A program made the translations under genes and the position numbers. Of a DNA stretch of 17,392 nucleotides, positions 1 to 6,443 are shown one piece after another; the first letter of the stretch is position 1, and every line of letters starts with the position of its first letter. The stretch is from Chloroflexota bacterium (GTDB lineage: Bacteria > Chloroflexota > Dehalococcoidia > SM23-28-2 > HRBIN24): contig JAUQPQ010000031.1 in NCBI GenBank assembly GCA_030550295.1, positions 1 to 17,392 of the forward strand, in the 5' to 3' direction. The notes under the pieces were generated by a model, which worked only from the letters and a program-made list of their open reading frames with translations, was not told the DNA's origin and did no database searches.

Positions 1-1198
1 TCCCAGCAATGGAGACCAATGAGCCACCTTGCGGGTCGGCTGGGCACTGCTGGTAGCCTGTCGGATATCCTTTTCCTGTCCCCAATACCTTTAGGGCTAG
101 GTATATGGGCGGCAAACCACAAATCCGGTAGCGGTCTCCACAGGCCCTCACTTGGGCTAAAAATCCCTCGGCGTCGCATCTGGAGATCGACTCCAGGAGG
201 CGGTCATCGCTACCGTGCAGCTGGGCCCTCTCTAGAAGGCCCCAAGGCATCGGGTCGCCAAAGGCGGGGCCGACGTGGGCCAGATCGGCCGCGGCTACCA
301 CCAACGCCCCAGGGCGAGCAGCGTAACCTGAGAGGATCTCTACTGCCCTGGCGATTCGATCGCTTTCCATGGGGGAGGTGGGGCCATCTACGAAGGGGGC
401 AAAGGAGCCACACAGTATCGGCACCACTGTCACAGGACATCCTTGCCTCATATAGTGCAGCCACACTAAGGCCAGCTCCAGAGAGTGTTCGTTGCGGTGG
501 TGGATCTCTTCTTGGAAGGCCTCTTCCCCCAACACTGCGGCTAGCTCCTCTACCATCTGGGTATCGGTGGGTAAGACGCCCCATGGGGTGGCGTAACTTT
601 GACGGGTGAGGGTGAGGCGCCCATGGCCTCCTGCGTGGTCAGTACCGAAGGCTAAAACCAGCGTCGCCTCCTGTACGGCCTCCTTGATAGCTCCCCAAGT
701 GGCAGCGTATACCTTCCAACCCCGGGCGTAGTCTATATGGGGGCTGATGATGCCTACAGCCGTTCTCAACCTGAAGGGGGGCGGTGCGTCCCTTATATAG
801 CCGGCCAAAGTTCGGGAGAGGGCTTCTGGCTCGCCTGGGTAAACCTTATCAGTCAGGGCAGGCTGCCGAAAGGGGGCCCTTCGATACTCCTGCAGGGCTT
901 TGTCGTATGTCTGACGAAATAGGGGCCCATCTAAAAGGAGGCAGGCTTCTAGGTGGCTTACCAGCTCTTCTAGAGAGGTCAGGGAGATGTAATGGCCAGT
1001 TAGGAGGTGAAACGACATCTGGATCCCGTTGATGTCGCGGCTGCCGTCCATAAGGGAGAGAAGAGGCCCAAGGTAGCTGGGAAAGGTTATTTCCTGAGGG
1101 CATAACCCCAGAGGGTCTCGCAGGACCAAGATATCGCCAAAGCGGCGCACGTCTAAGGGGCGCAGCTTAGGCCTAAGGGCTTCCCTTTGGGTGCTCAT
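1..1198 (-). CDS. amrB: AmmeMemoRadiSam system protein B (MEMO family) with N-terminal extension, 3' end cut by window edge
   Basis: The minus-strand reading frame is open from the ATG at 1198 to the left edge (399 residues visible, no stop reached). Residues from about 145 onward match the MEMO family. There is an SPHIDY motif (His154, equivalent to PHAGY), GTDHAG (His188), a TPWGVLPTD segment at about 204-212, NEHSLELAL at about 237-244, ADLAH at 304-308 and ICG (Cys360). His154, His188 and Cys360 correspond to the metal-binding His/His/Cys set of human MEMO1. The family is a structural relative of class III extradiol dioxygenases and in bacteria is usually encoded near AMMECR1-like and radical SAM genes; its biochemical role is unsettled. 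Residues 1-140 are an extra domain not found in minimal MEMO proteins; its predicted mix of short helices and strands could be a winged-helix/PqqD-like fold (inference). The DUF72 gene lies 120 bp upstream on the same strand. Confidence 0.88.
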   Translation of the reverse strand, partial: MSTQREALRPKLRPLDVRRFGDILVLRDPLGLCPQEITFPSYLGPLLSLMDGSRDINGIQMSFHLLTGHYISLTSLEELVSHLEACLLLDGPLFRQTYDKALQEYRRAPFRQPALTDKVYPGEPEALSRTLAGYIRDAPPPFRLRTAVGIISPHIDYARGWKVYAATWGAIKEAVQEATLVLAFGTDHAGGHGRLTLTRQSYATPWGVLPTDTQMVEELAAVLGEEAFQEEIHHRNEHSLELALVWLHYMRQGCPVTVVPILCGSFAPFVDGPTSPMESDRIARAVEILSGYAARPGALVVAAADLAHVGPAFGDPMPWGLLERAQLHGSDDRLLESISRCDAEGFLAQVRACGDRYRICGLPPIYLALKVLGTGKGYPTGYQQCPADPQGGSLVSIAG

Positions 1199-1260
1199 GG
1201 TCTGAGCTGTAGAAAGGGTGGTACCAGTTCTATATTATGCGTCGTCTGGGCGATCCCCGA

Positions 1261-1286
1261 GTGTCCCCATCTGCCCAGGGGGACAC
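1261..1286. repeat. Perfect 8-bp inverted repeat between the DUF72 and MEMO genes
   Basis: GTGTCCCC (1261-1268) and GGGGACAC (1279-1286) are exact reverse complements around a 10-nt loop. The element sits in the 120-bp gap between the DUF72 stop and the MEMO start. No T-run follows on either strand, so it is not a standard intrinsic terminator. It may be an operator, an mRNA processing hairpin or a weak terminator. Confidence 0.5.
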
Positions 1287-1318
1287 AGTCACCCATCTCG
1301 GCGGCTCACGGTTCGGGC

Positions 1319-2248
1319 CTAGAGAAGGGGCGGTTGATGGGTGGGGGTCGGCTCGGCCAACAGGCGTGCCATCTGACGGGCGTTGCGCACAGCGTAGTCG
1401 CGGTAGCAGTTGTTGAAGAGCACGTGTACCTCTTGAGCCTGTTGAGCCAGATGACGTATGCGGGGCACCCATTCGCCTAGCTCCTGGTCGGTGTAAAGGT
1501 AGTTGAAGCGTTCGGCGGCAGTGATGCCCTTAGCCTCCCAGGTGGCGGCGTTACGTCCGTGGAAGCGGACTACGGCGATAGGCCCTGTGGCCTCCGCCAC
1601 TGGAGGCACGCTGGAAAGGAAACCTTGGGGCTCATCAACGCAGACCAATGGGAGGCCTATTTGGCGCAAAAAGGCCAAAGTCTTCTGCTGGTCCCTTTCC
1701 TGGGCCAACCAGTCCCTCTGGCGGAATTCCACGGCCAGCCAGAACTGGGGTAAGCGCTCGTTCAAGCTAGTTATATACTCCCTTGAGCGCAGGCCTGGCC
1801 GGAACCAGGGCGGAAACTGGAACAGGACCACCCCTAGCTTACCAGTCACCGCCAGGGGTAAGAGGGCCTGGGCGAAGCGATGCCACAGCTCATCGATGAG
1901 CTCTTGGGGTAAATCGCGGTAGTACAGGTGGCGTTTTTCCCGTAGGGCCGCCGGCAGGGCCTCATAAACGTCCTTGGGCAGGGCAATGGGGGGAGTAGGA
2001 TGATGGGTGAAGATGGCGAAGGCCTTTACGTCGAACTTGAACCCTTCGGGGGTGCGTTGTGCCCAGAGGGCAGCGCTGCGAGGGCTAGGGATGGCGTAGT
2101 AGGAGCTATCTACCTCGACGATGGGGAAGTTATGGGCGTAAAAGCGTAGGCGCTCGGCAGGTGTGCGGACGTGGGGTGGATACCATCCACTTTCCAGCAA
2201 CGTCTTGTCGGTCCATGAGCAGGTGCCTATTAGCACACGTGTGGCCAT
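1319..2248 (-). CDS. DUF72 (YecE-like) family protein
   Basis: This 309-residue protein has the DUF72 hallmarks in order: an N-terminal GTCSWTD segment (residues 8-14), GWYPP shortly after, EVDSSYYAIPS at about 45-55, KFDVKAF at about 71-77, LFQFPPWF in the middle, VEFRQRDWL, LVCVDEPQG, VVRFHGRN and the C-terminal FNNCYRDYAVRNA block. Length is slightly above the usual 240-300 residues. Solved members are TIM barrels; no enzymatic activity is firmly established, so none is assigned. The first Met is the only sensible start because the conserved GTCSW motif follows within 10 residues. No strong Shine-Dalgarno sequence is visible. The gene is divergent from the CorA gene, with only 42 bp between the proposed starts, and lies upstream of the MEMO gene on the same strand. 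Confidence 0.88.
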   Translation of the reverse strand: MATRVLIGTCSWTDKTLLESGWYPPHVRTPAERLRFYAHNFPIVEVDSSYYAIPSPRSAALWAQRTPEGFKFDVKAFAIFTHHPTPPIALPKDVYEALPAALREKRHLYYRDLPQELIDELWHRFAQALLPLAVTGKLGVVLFQFPPWFRPGLRSREYITSLNERLPQFWLAVEFRQRDWLAQERDQQKTLAFLRQIGLPLVCVDEPQGFLSSVPPVAEATGPIAVVRFHGRNAATWEAKGITAAERFNYLYTDQELGEWVPRIRHLAQQAQEVHVLFNNCYRDYAVRNARQMARLLAEPTPTHQPPLL

Positions 2249-2290
2249 GGCGTGACCATTTTACAGCCTTCCAGTGCTCTGGGACGTACA

Positions 2291-3292
2291 ATGGCAGTGG
2301 CGATGGGGACGCTGCGCGTGCTTACGGTAGCCGAGGAGGGCCCAGTTCAGCTACTAGATAGCCTAGATGCGCTGCGGGAAGCCCTCGCCAAAGGGCTGCT
2401 CCTCTGGGCAGATCTGGACATCTCGGCCGATACTGCCATTGCTCAGAAGGTGCTTAACGGTGTGTTTGCCTTCCATCCCCTCACCGTAGAGGACGCCCTC
2501 ACGCCAGAGCCCAACCCTCCCAAGCTGGACGATCATGGGGAATTCATCTTCATCATCTTTCATGCCCTGACCAGCTACACTCCTTTCGTCGATGTAACCA
2601 CCCAGGAGTTGTGCCTCTACTTGGGGCCTAACTACTTGGTCTCTAGTCATTCTGGGCCTGTGGAGGCGCTGGAGGCCATCTGGCAGCGGTGTTTGAAAGA
2701 TGGTCTGCCCCTACGTCGCGGCCCCGAGTGGCTTCTTCACGCCGTGCTGGACCGATTAGTGGACGACTACCTCCACTACATCGATGCCATGGAGGAATCT
2801 TTGGACCGGCTGGAGATGGAGGCGCTGGAGGGGAGGGAGGCCAAGCTACTAGATCGTATTCTGCAGCTGCGAGGAAACGCCCTACGTCTCCGGCGGCTGA
2901 CCATCCCCCAGCGGGAGCTCTTGTGGCGCCTGTCTCACCCTGAATTCCCCGCCCTCGTACGCCCTGAGGCCAATATCTACTTTCGGGACATTTATGACCA
3001 TCTGGTGCGCATCGAATACTTAATTGAGTCCCTACGTGAACTTACAGATGGCGCCCTTCACACTTACCTTACGGTTATCTCTAACCGACTAAACGAGGTG
3101 ATGAAGGTCTTAACAGCGATGGCGACCATCTTTTTGCCCCTAACCCTCATCTCCAGCGTATACGGCATGAACTTTATCCATCATGTGTGGCCGCCTTTTA
3201 ACAGCGGTTGGGGTTTCCCGGCAGTAATGGCAGCCATGGCTGCCCTAGGTCTGGTTATGGCCCTATTCTTCCGGCGCCGCCGGTGGCTTTGA
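2291..3292 (+). CDS. corA: CorA-family magnesium (divalent cation) transporter
   Basis: This 333-residue membrane protein fits CorA: a long soluble N-terminal domain with the HPLTVEDAL motif (about residues 60-68), a helical stalk rich in Glu, Leu and Arg (about 160-270), and two C-terminal membrane helices (about 273-291 and 308-325). The signature YGMN is at 291-294, at the end of the first helix, followed by a short loop and a basic tail (RRRRWL), as expected for a protein with both termini in the cytoplasm. CorA proteins are pentameric channels for passive Mg2+ (or Co2+/Ni2+) entry. The frame is open from a GTG at 2252, but the ATG at 2291 (or 2303) gives the usual N-terminus; neither has a strong ribosome-binding site, so the exact start is uncertain. 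No functional link to the catabolic genes is apparent. Confidence 0.9.
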   Translation: MAVAMGTLRVLTVAEEGPVQLLDSLDALREALAKGLLLWADLDISADTAIAQKVLNGVFAFHPLTVEDALTPEPNPPKLDDHGEFIFIIFHALTSYTPFVDVTTQELCLYLGPNYLVSSHSGPVEALEAIWQRCLKDGLPLRRGPEWLLHAVLDRLVDDYLHYIDAMEESLDRLEMEALEGREAKLLDRILQLRGNALRLRRLTIPQRELLWRLSHPEFPALVRPEANIYFRDIYDHLVRIEYLIESLRELTDGALHTYLTVISNRLNEVMKVLTAMATIFLPLTLISSVYGMNFIHHVWPPFNSGWGFPAVMAAMAALGLVMALFFRRRRWL

Positions 3293-3294
3293 TG

Positions 3295-3319
3295 GCTGGC
3301 CTTGTAAGGCCAGCTGGCC
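3295..3319. repeat. Overlapping hairpin and palindrome after the CorA gene
   Basis: Two base positions after the CorA stop, GCTGGCCTT (3295-3303) and AAGGCCAGC (3306-3314) form a perfect 9-bp inverted repeat. Its right arm is also the left half of the 12-bp palindrome GGCCAGCTGGCC (3308-3319), so two structures compete for the same bases. No T-run follows. It may be a Rho-independent-like terminator without a U tract, or a stabilising 3' hairpin. Confidence 0.5.
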
Positions 3320-3341
3320 CATAATCCCTAGGTGGGCCAAG

Positions 3342-3965
3342 ATGCGCCGCGAGCTGGACTTGCTCGATGCCTTGCGCCTCCTCATTGGGGGGCCTGTGGT
3401 CCTGGTGACAGCCCGCTGGCGAGACCAGGAGGACGTCACCCCCGTGATATGGGTTACTCCCGTATCTCGGCGTCCCCCCCTGGTGGGCCTGGCCGTCCAC
3501 CCTTCGCGCCACCTGCACGACATTATACGCTACGCCGAGGAGTTCGCCCTCAACATACCGGGGCCTGACCTTCTGAACCATACCCATTACTTCGGCTCCG
3601 TCTCCGGAAGGGACGTCGCCAAGCTGGAGATCTCCCGTCTGCCCACCTTCAAAGGGCACCAGGTGGATGCCCCACTTATCGAGCATTGCATCGCCTGGAT
3701 AGAATGCGGGCTGGAAGACGCCTTGCGCCTGGGAGACCATACCTTCTTTGTCGGTCGCGTGGTGGCAGTCCAGGCCGAAAGGGAGGCCTTCGAAGAGACG
3801 TGGCTGGTGGGCGAACGCCAATACCGCCCCCTCCACTACCTCGGTGCCGATTGGTATGGGGTTTTGGGAGAACGCCTGCGCGCCCAGCTTCGCACCGATG
3901 AGGAAGGGGGGATTATCCTAGAGGAGCCAGGCAAGGACGAAGAGGAAGAAGAGAAGGAAAGATAA
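3342..3965 (+). CDS. Flavin reductase-like (FMN-binding split-barrel) protein
   Basis: This 207-residue protein has the flavin reductase-like pattern: GGPVVLVTA (16-24), WVTPVSRRPPLVGLAV (37-52), PSRHLHDIIRYAEEFALNIPG (about 54-74) and a GSVSGRDVAKLE segment (85-96). In this family these segments form the split barrel and the FMN phosphate-binding region. Members reduce FMN with NAD(P)H or bind flavin or heme-like cofactors, and often supply reduced flavin to a partner monooxygenase. A luciferase-like monooxygenase begins 160 bp downstream, which makes that partnership plausible, although the promoter between the two suggests separate transcription. A moderate ribosome-binding site (AGGTGGG, about 3330-3336) precedes the ATG. 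The last 20 residues are strongly acidic (EEPGKDEEEEEKER), a tail not part of the fold. The gene follows the CorA gene by 49 bp. Confidence 0.82.
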   Translation: MRRELDLLDALRLLIGGPVVLVTARWRDQEDVTPVIWVTPVSRRPPLVGLAVHPSRHLHDIIRYAEEFALNIPGPDLLNHTHYFGSVSGRDVAKLEISRLPTFKGHQVDAPLIEHCIAWIECGLEDALRLGDHTFFVGRVVAVQAEREAFEETWLVGERQYRPLHYLGADWYGVLGERLRAQLRTDEEGGIILEEPGKDEEEEEKER

Positions 3966-4065
3966 AGTAAGCCCTACCTAAGTAAGACCCAAAGAAGCTA
4001 ACCCAAGGCTTCAACGGCCCAATCCCCCTCCTGCTCTGCCACGCGTAGGCCCTTAAGTTGAATAG
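3966..4065. other. Upstream part of the intergenic control region before the catabolic array
   Basis: This is the first 100 bp of the 160-bp gap before the luciferase-like gene. A short direct repeat AAGTAAG occurs at 3965-3971 and 3980-3986 (15-bp period). A weak 5-bp inverted repeat, GAAGC (3994-3998) with GCTTC (4008-4012), follows. Neither is strong enough to assign a role; no convincing ORF is present. Confidence 0.35.
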
Positions 4066-4094
4066 TTGACAATGTGCACCTCAGGTGCTATAAG
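4066..4094 (+). promoter_or_regulatory. Sigma70-type promoter of the catabolic/transport array
   Basis: A perfect -35 box TTGACA (4066-4071) is followed by a 17-bp spacer and the -10 box TATAAG (4089-4094, five of six consensus positions). The predicted start of transcription is near 4101, giving a leader of about 25 nt with a strong Shine-Dalgarno AAGGAGG (4111-4117) placed 8 nt before the ATG at 4126. This is the best promoter seen in the window. Its position also rules out the longer reading frame that opens at the TTG at 4066. Confidence 0.82.
4076..4088. promoter_or_regulatory. Putative operator: 13-bp palindrome in the promoter spacer
   Basis: GCACCT-C-AGGTGC is a perfect dyad of 6-bp arms around one central base. 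It fills positions 4076-4088, ending one base before the -10 box. A repressor bound here would block RNA polymerase. I found no second full copy in the other intergenic regions, so the cognate regulator cannot be named from the window; the IclR protein encoded at 13372-14085 is one candidate. Confidence 0.55.
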
Positions 4095-4125
4095 TGCAAC
4101 AGACCTGGCTAAGGAGGGCGGTGCG

Positions 4126-5130
4126 ATGAAGTTTAGCATTTTCTCCGTGTGCGACCACTATCTGGACGTCCCCCGTTCGATAGGGCAACTGTATTCGCAG
4201 ATCCTTTCGGAGATGGAGCTTGCTGAGGAGCTGGGGTACTGGGCCTACTTTATCGCTGAGCACCATTTCCACGAGTATGGGGCAGTGCCCTCTCCTCCCA
4301 CCTTTCTAGGGGCTGCCTCCCAGCGCACCTCCCGCCTGGGCTTGGGGGTGGCGGTATCGGTCCTTCCCTTCCACAACCCCCTTGTACTGGCCGAGGAGTA
4401 TGCGGTGGTAGACCAGCTATCGCAAGGGCGTCTACGCCTAGGCGTAGGTTCGGGTTATCTCCAGCACGAGTTCCAGGCCTTCGGCATCTCGCCTGAGGAG
4501 AGGCGCCAGCGCTTTGACGAGGCGTTGGCCATCATGGTTCGTGCCTGGCAGGGGGAGCCTTTCAGCTTTGAAGGCACTTATTACCGAGTCGACAACGTCC
4601 GCATAGCGGTCACCCCCTATCAGAAGCCCCATCCGCCTCTTTGGGTGGCTATCCTTCATGCCGACCGCGCTTATTACGTGGGTAGGATGGGGCGCAACAT
4701 TATGATGGTTCCTTACGCTACCTGTGACACTATAGACGACTTGGCAGAGATCATAGCTGCCTACCGTCGGGGCTACGCTGAGGCAGGGGGCGAGGGCGAG
4801 CCGGATATAGCAGTGGCCCTTCACACATATGTGTCCTCAAGCAAGGAGGCAGCCAGAGAAGAGGCCGATGCCGCGTTGTGGCGTTACGTGGTCACCCGAC
4901 TTTACGCGCGGCGGCGCAGCTTCGACGAGCTGGACAGGGGTGAGGTCATCCTCTTTGGCGATCCTGAGCTGGTAGCTGCACGGCTAAGTAAACTGGCTGA
5001 CATGGGGGTTACCCATGTTATGGCCCTGATGAATTTTGGGGCCCTAGAGGCGGAACGGGTTCGCCAGTCCATGATCACGTTCGCTCGGGAGGTGATACCC
5101 AGGGTAGTGGCTACGCCCAGCAGTTTATGA
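4126..5130 (+). CDS. LLM-class (luciferase-like) flavin-dependent monooxygenase/oxidoreductase
   Basis: This 334-residue protein matches the bacterial luciferase-like family, a TIM barrel that uses reduced FMN or F420. Visible marks are the N-terminal MKFSIFSVCDHY strand, AEHHF (44-48), PHNP-like FHNPLVLAEEYAVVDQLS (82-99), SQGRLRLGVGSGY (99-111) and RRQRFDEALAIM (127-137). The AEHHF and GRLRLGVGSGY motifs are typical of the LLM group. Such enzymes insert oxygen into, or oxidise, many organic substrates; the substrate cannot be read from sequence. The start at 4126 is set by the AAGGAGG site 8 nt upstream and by the promoter at 4066-4094. It is the first gene of the array, 41 bp before the ring-cleavage-type gene, and a flavin reductase-like gene ends 160 bp upstream. 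Role inference: hydroxylation or other activation of the imported substrate before cleavage. Confidence 0.88.
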   Translation: MKFSIFSVCDHYLDVPRSIGQLYSQILSEMELAEELGYWAYFIAEHHFHEYGAVPSPPTFLGAASQRTSRLGLGVAVSVLPFHNPLVLAEEYAVVDQLSQGRLRLGVGSGYLQHEFQAFGISPEERRQRFDEALAIMVRAWQGEPFSFEGTYYRVDNVRIAVTPYQKPHPPLWVAILHADRAYYVGRMGRNIMMVPYATCDTIDDLAEIIAAYRRGYAEAGGEGEPDIAVALHTYVSSSKEAAREEADAALWRYVVTRLYARRRSFDELDRGEVILFGDPELVAARLSKLADMGVTHVMALMNFGALEAERVRQSMITFAREVIPRVVATPSSL

Positions 5131-5171
5131 GGAAGGTGTTCACTTTGTACCTTGGAAGGGAGGGGTGAAGA

Positions 5172-6362
5172 ATGGACATGGTGCCAAGCAAGATAGGGTT
5201 TCCTACGGCCTTCCGGGTACGCCCTGGAGTCAGTGGCATTAGCTTCCCCTTCACAGGGCGCCCACCCCAGGGCTACTGGAACGAGGTGCTGGCCTTCGGG
5301 GCAGAGGTTGTGCGCCAGCGGCCGGCAGTAGTGGTAACCGAGGCCCATGAGGCGACAGGGGTGCCGGCCCTCAACCCCGAGGACGTCGCATCGCCAAGGG
5401 GGCTGATAAAGCGTCGGGCCTTCCATTTGGCTGCCCTCCAGACGGGGCCTTTCCCCAAGCCTGCCCTATGGTCGGAGGACGTCCTTATTTCCGTCCTTAC
5501 CGGAAGGCCCGATCCCTACCTCCGCTTTCGCCATGCCGATGCCCACACCATCATCTTTGTGCACCAAGGTCAGGGCACGGTGGTTACAGACTTTGGGCCG
5601 CTAGAGTTCGCCCAGGACCAGTTCATCTTCCTGCCCAGGGGTGCCACTTATGCTCTGCGTTCTGTGAGCCCTGTGGTGATGATCTTCTACGAGTTCCCCA
5701 AACGGGTGATGCGTCCCTACCACTACTGGATACGCAACTATCCTTACCCCGATGCGGCCCTGGTGCCACCGGAGCCGGTGGAGGTGACAGACGAGCCCTC
5801 CGATAGAGGCGACTACCCCGTGTACGTGAAGCGGTGGCTAGGCCCCTGGACAGTATTGCGCTATCCCTTCAGCCCGTTCGACACTGTGGCCTGGGAAGCG
5901 AACCTTTATCCCTTTCGCTTAGCCCTGAAGGACATACGCACCCTGTCCTCGCCTGATTTCCACATCGATCCTCCTACATACACGGTGTTCGTCACCGAGG
6001 ACGAGGGGGCGTCCATGCAAGCCTTCCTGCCCAGGTGGGTCCACTCGCTACCGTATCCGCACCAGAACGATGTGGACGAAGTGCTGTTTAATCACTCGGG
6101 CTACCATGCCCGTCCCGAGGTAAAGGATGGCTACGCCACCCTGCACCCGGCAGGCACATTCCACGGGCCCGATGTCCGGGTGAGCCACCAGCAAGTGCAG
6201 TCGCCGCCGCCACCTGGGAAGGAGATACCTTGGCGGGACGAGGTAGGCATCATGGTGGAGGCGCGGTCGCCGTTCCTGGTGCTCCCTGCAGCCGAAGAGG
6301 TAGAGGTGGCAGGCTACGACCAGTCCTGGCAGCGTCAGTACGAGGCGGTGGGCAGCAGCTAG
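5172..6362 (+). CDS. Homogentisate 1,2-dioxygenase-like ring-cleavage enzyme (divergent subclass)
   Basis: This 396-residue two-cupin protein resembles homogentisate 1,2-dioxygenase in its C-terminal half. PHQNDVDE supplies His297 and Glu303 with the six-residue spacing of human His335/Glu341. TLHPAGTFHGPD supplies His325 and His331, matching human His365/His371. DFHIDPPTYTVF supplies His264, matching active-site His292. All iron ligands and catalytic histidines therefore appear intact. An FSPFDTVAWE segment (233-242) also matches the family. The N-terminal half lacks the canonical GFGNE and YAEQLSG motifs and the protein is about 50 residues shorter than the human enzyme, so it is a divergent member and its true substrate (homogentisate or another hydroquinone-type ring) is not proven. 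A ribosome-binding site GGGAGGGG (about 5158-5165) precedes the ATG. Fumarylacetoacetase lies at the other end of the same array, which supports a homogentisate-type pathway. Confidence 0.78.
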   Translation: MDMVPSKIGFPTAFRVRPGVSGISFPFTGRPPQGYWNEVLAFGAEVVRQRPAVVVTEAHEATGVPALNPEDVASPRGLIKRRAFHLAALQTGPFPKPALWSEDVLISVLTGRPDPYLRFRHADAHTIIFVHQGQGTVVTDFGPLEFAQDQFIFLPRGATYALRSVSPVVMIFYEFPKRVMRPYHYWIRNYPYPDAALVPPEPVEVTDEPSDRGDYPVYVKRWLGPWTVLRYPFSPFDTVAWEANLYPFRLALKDIRTLSSPDFHIDPPTYTVFVTEDEGASMQAFLPRWVHSLPYPHQNDVDEVLFNHSGYHARPEVKDGYATLHPAGTFHGPDVRVSHQQVQSPPPPGKEIPWRDEVGIMVEARSPFLVLPAAEEVEVAGYDQSWQRQYEAVGSS

Positions 6363-6419
6363 GATCAGGATGGCACCAGAAGTATACTGGGAAGGACAAA
6401 AACCTTGTAGAATGGGGCA

Positions 6420-6436
6420 CCTTTTCAGAAAGGAGG
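6420..6436 (+). promoter_or_regulatory. Small hairpin overlapping the strong Shine-Dalgarno of the substrate-binding protein gene
   Basis: CCTTT (6420-6424) can pair with AAAGG (6429-6433) across a TCAG loop. The right arm is the first part of the ribosome-binding site AAAGGAGG (6429-6436), 7 nt before the ATG at 6444. The 81-bp gap also has TATACT (6383-6388) and TAGAAT (6408-6413), each close to a -10 box but without a good -35 partner. Translational control is possible but the stem is short. Confidence 0.35.
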
Positions 6437-6443
6437 GCGGGCC

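Noticed and set aside
19..609. A 196-codon plus-strand reading frame.
   Set aside because: It is opposite the MEMO gene, is rich in Arg/Pro/Gly as expected from an antisense frame of GC-rich DNA, and shows no recognisable domain.
1..1198. Calling the MEMO-family gene an extradiol ring-cleavage dioxygenase because of the shared fold and the aromatic context.
   Set aside because: The His/His/Cys pattern and ICG motif fit MEMO, the gene is on the opposite strand, and it is separated from the catabolic array by unrelated genes.
3255..3836. A 193-codon minus-strand reading frame.
   Set aside because: It lies antisense to the flavin reductase-like gene, which has clear family motifs; the minus-strand product shows none.
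4066..4125. Longer N-terminus for the luciferase-like protein starting at the TTG at 4066.
   Set aside because: That TTG is the first half of a perfect -35 box, the predicted transcript starts near 4101, and the ATG at 4126 has a strong ribosome-binding site and the family N-terminus.
5172..6362. Apparent loss of a catalytic His in the dioxygenase-like protein (WEAN at residues 241-244 where the human enzyme has WHGN).
   Set aside because: Counting back from the iron ligand His335 shows that human active-site His292 lies in the FDHADP segment. That aligns with His264 here, so the catalytic residue is kept; the WHGN His is not one of the named active-site residues.
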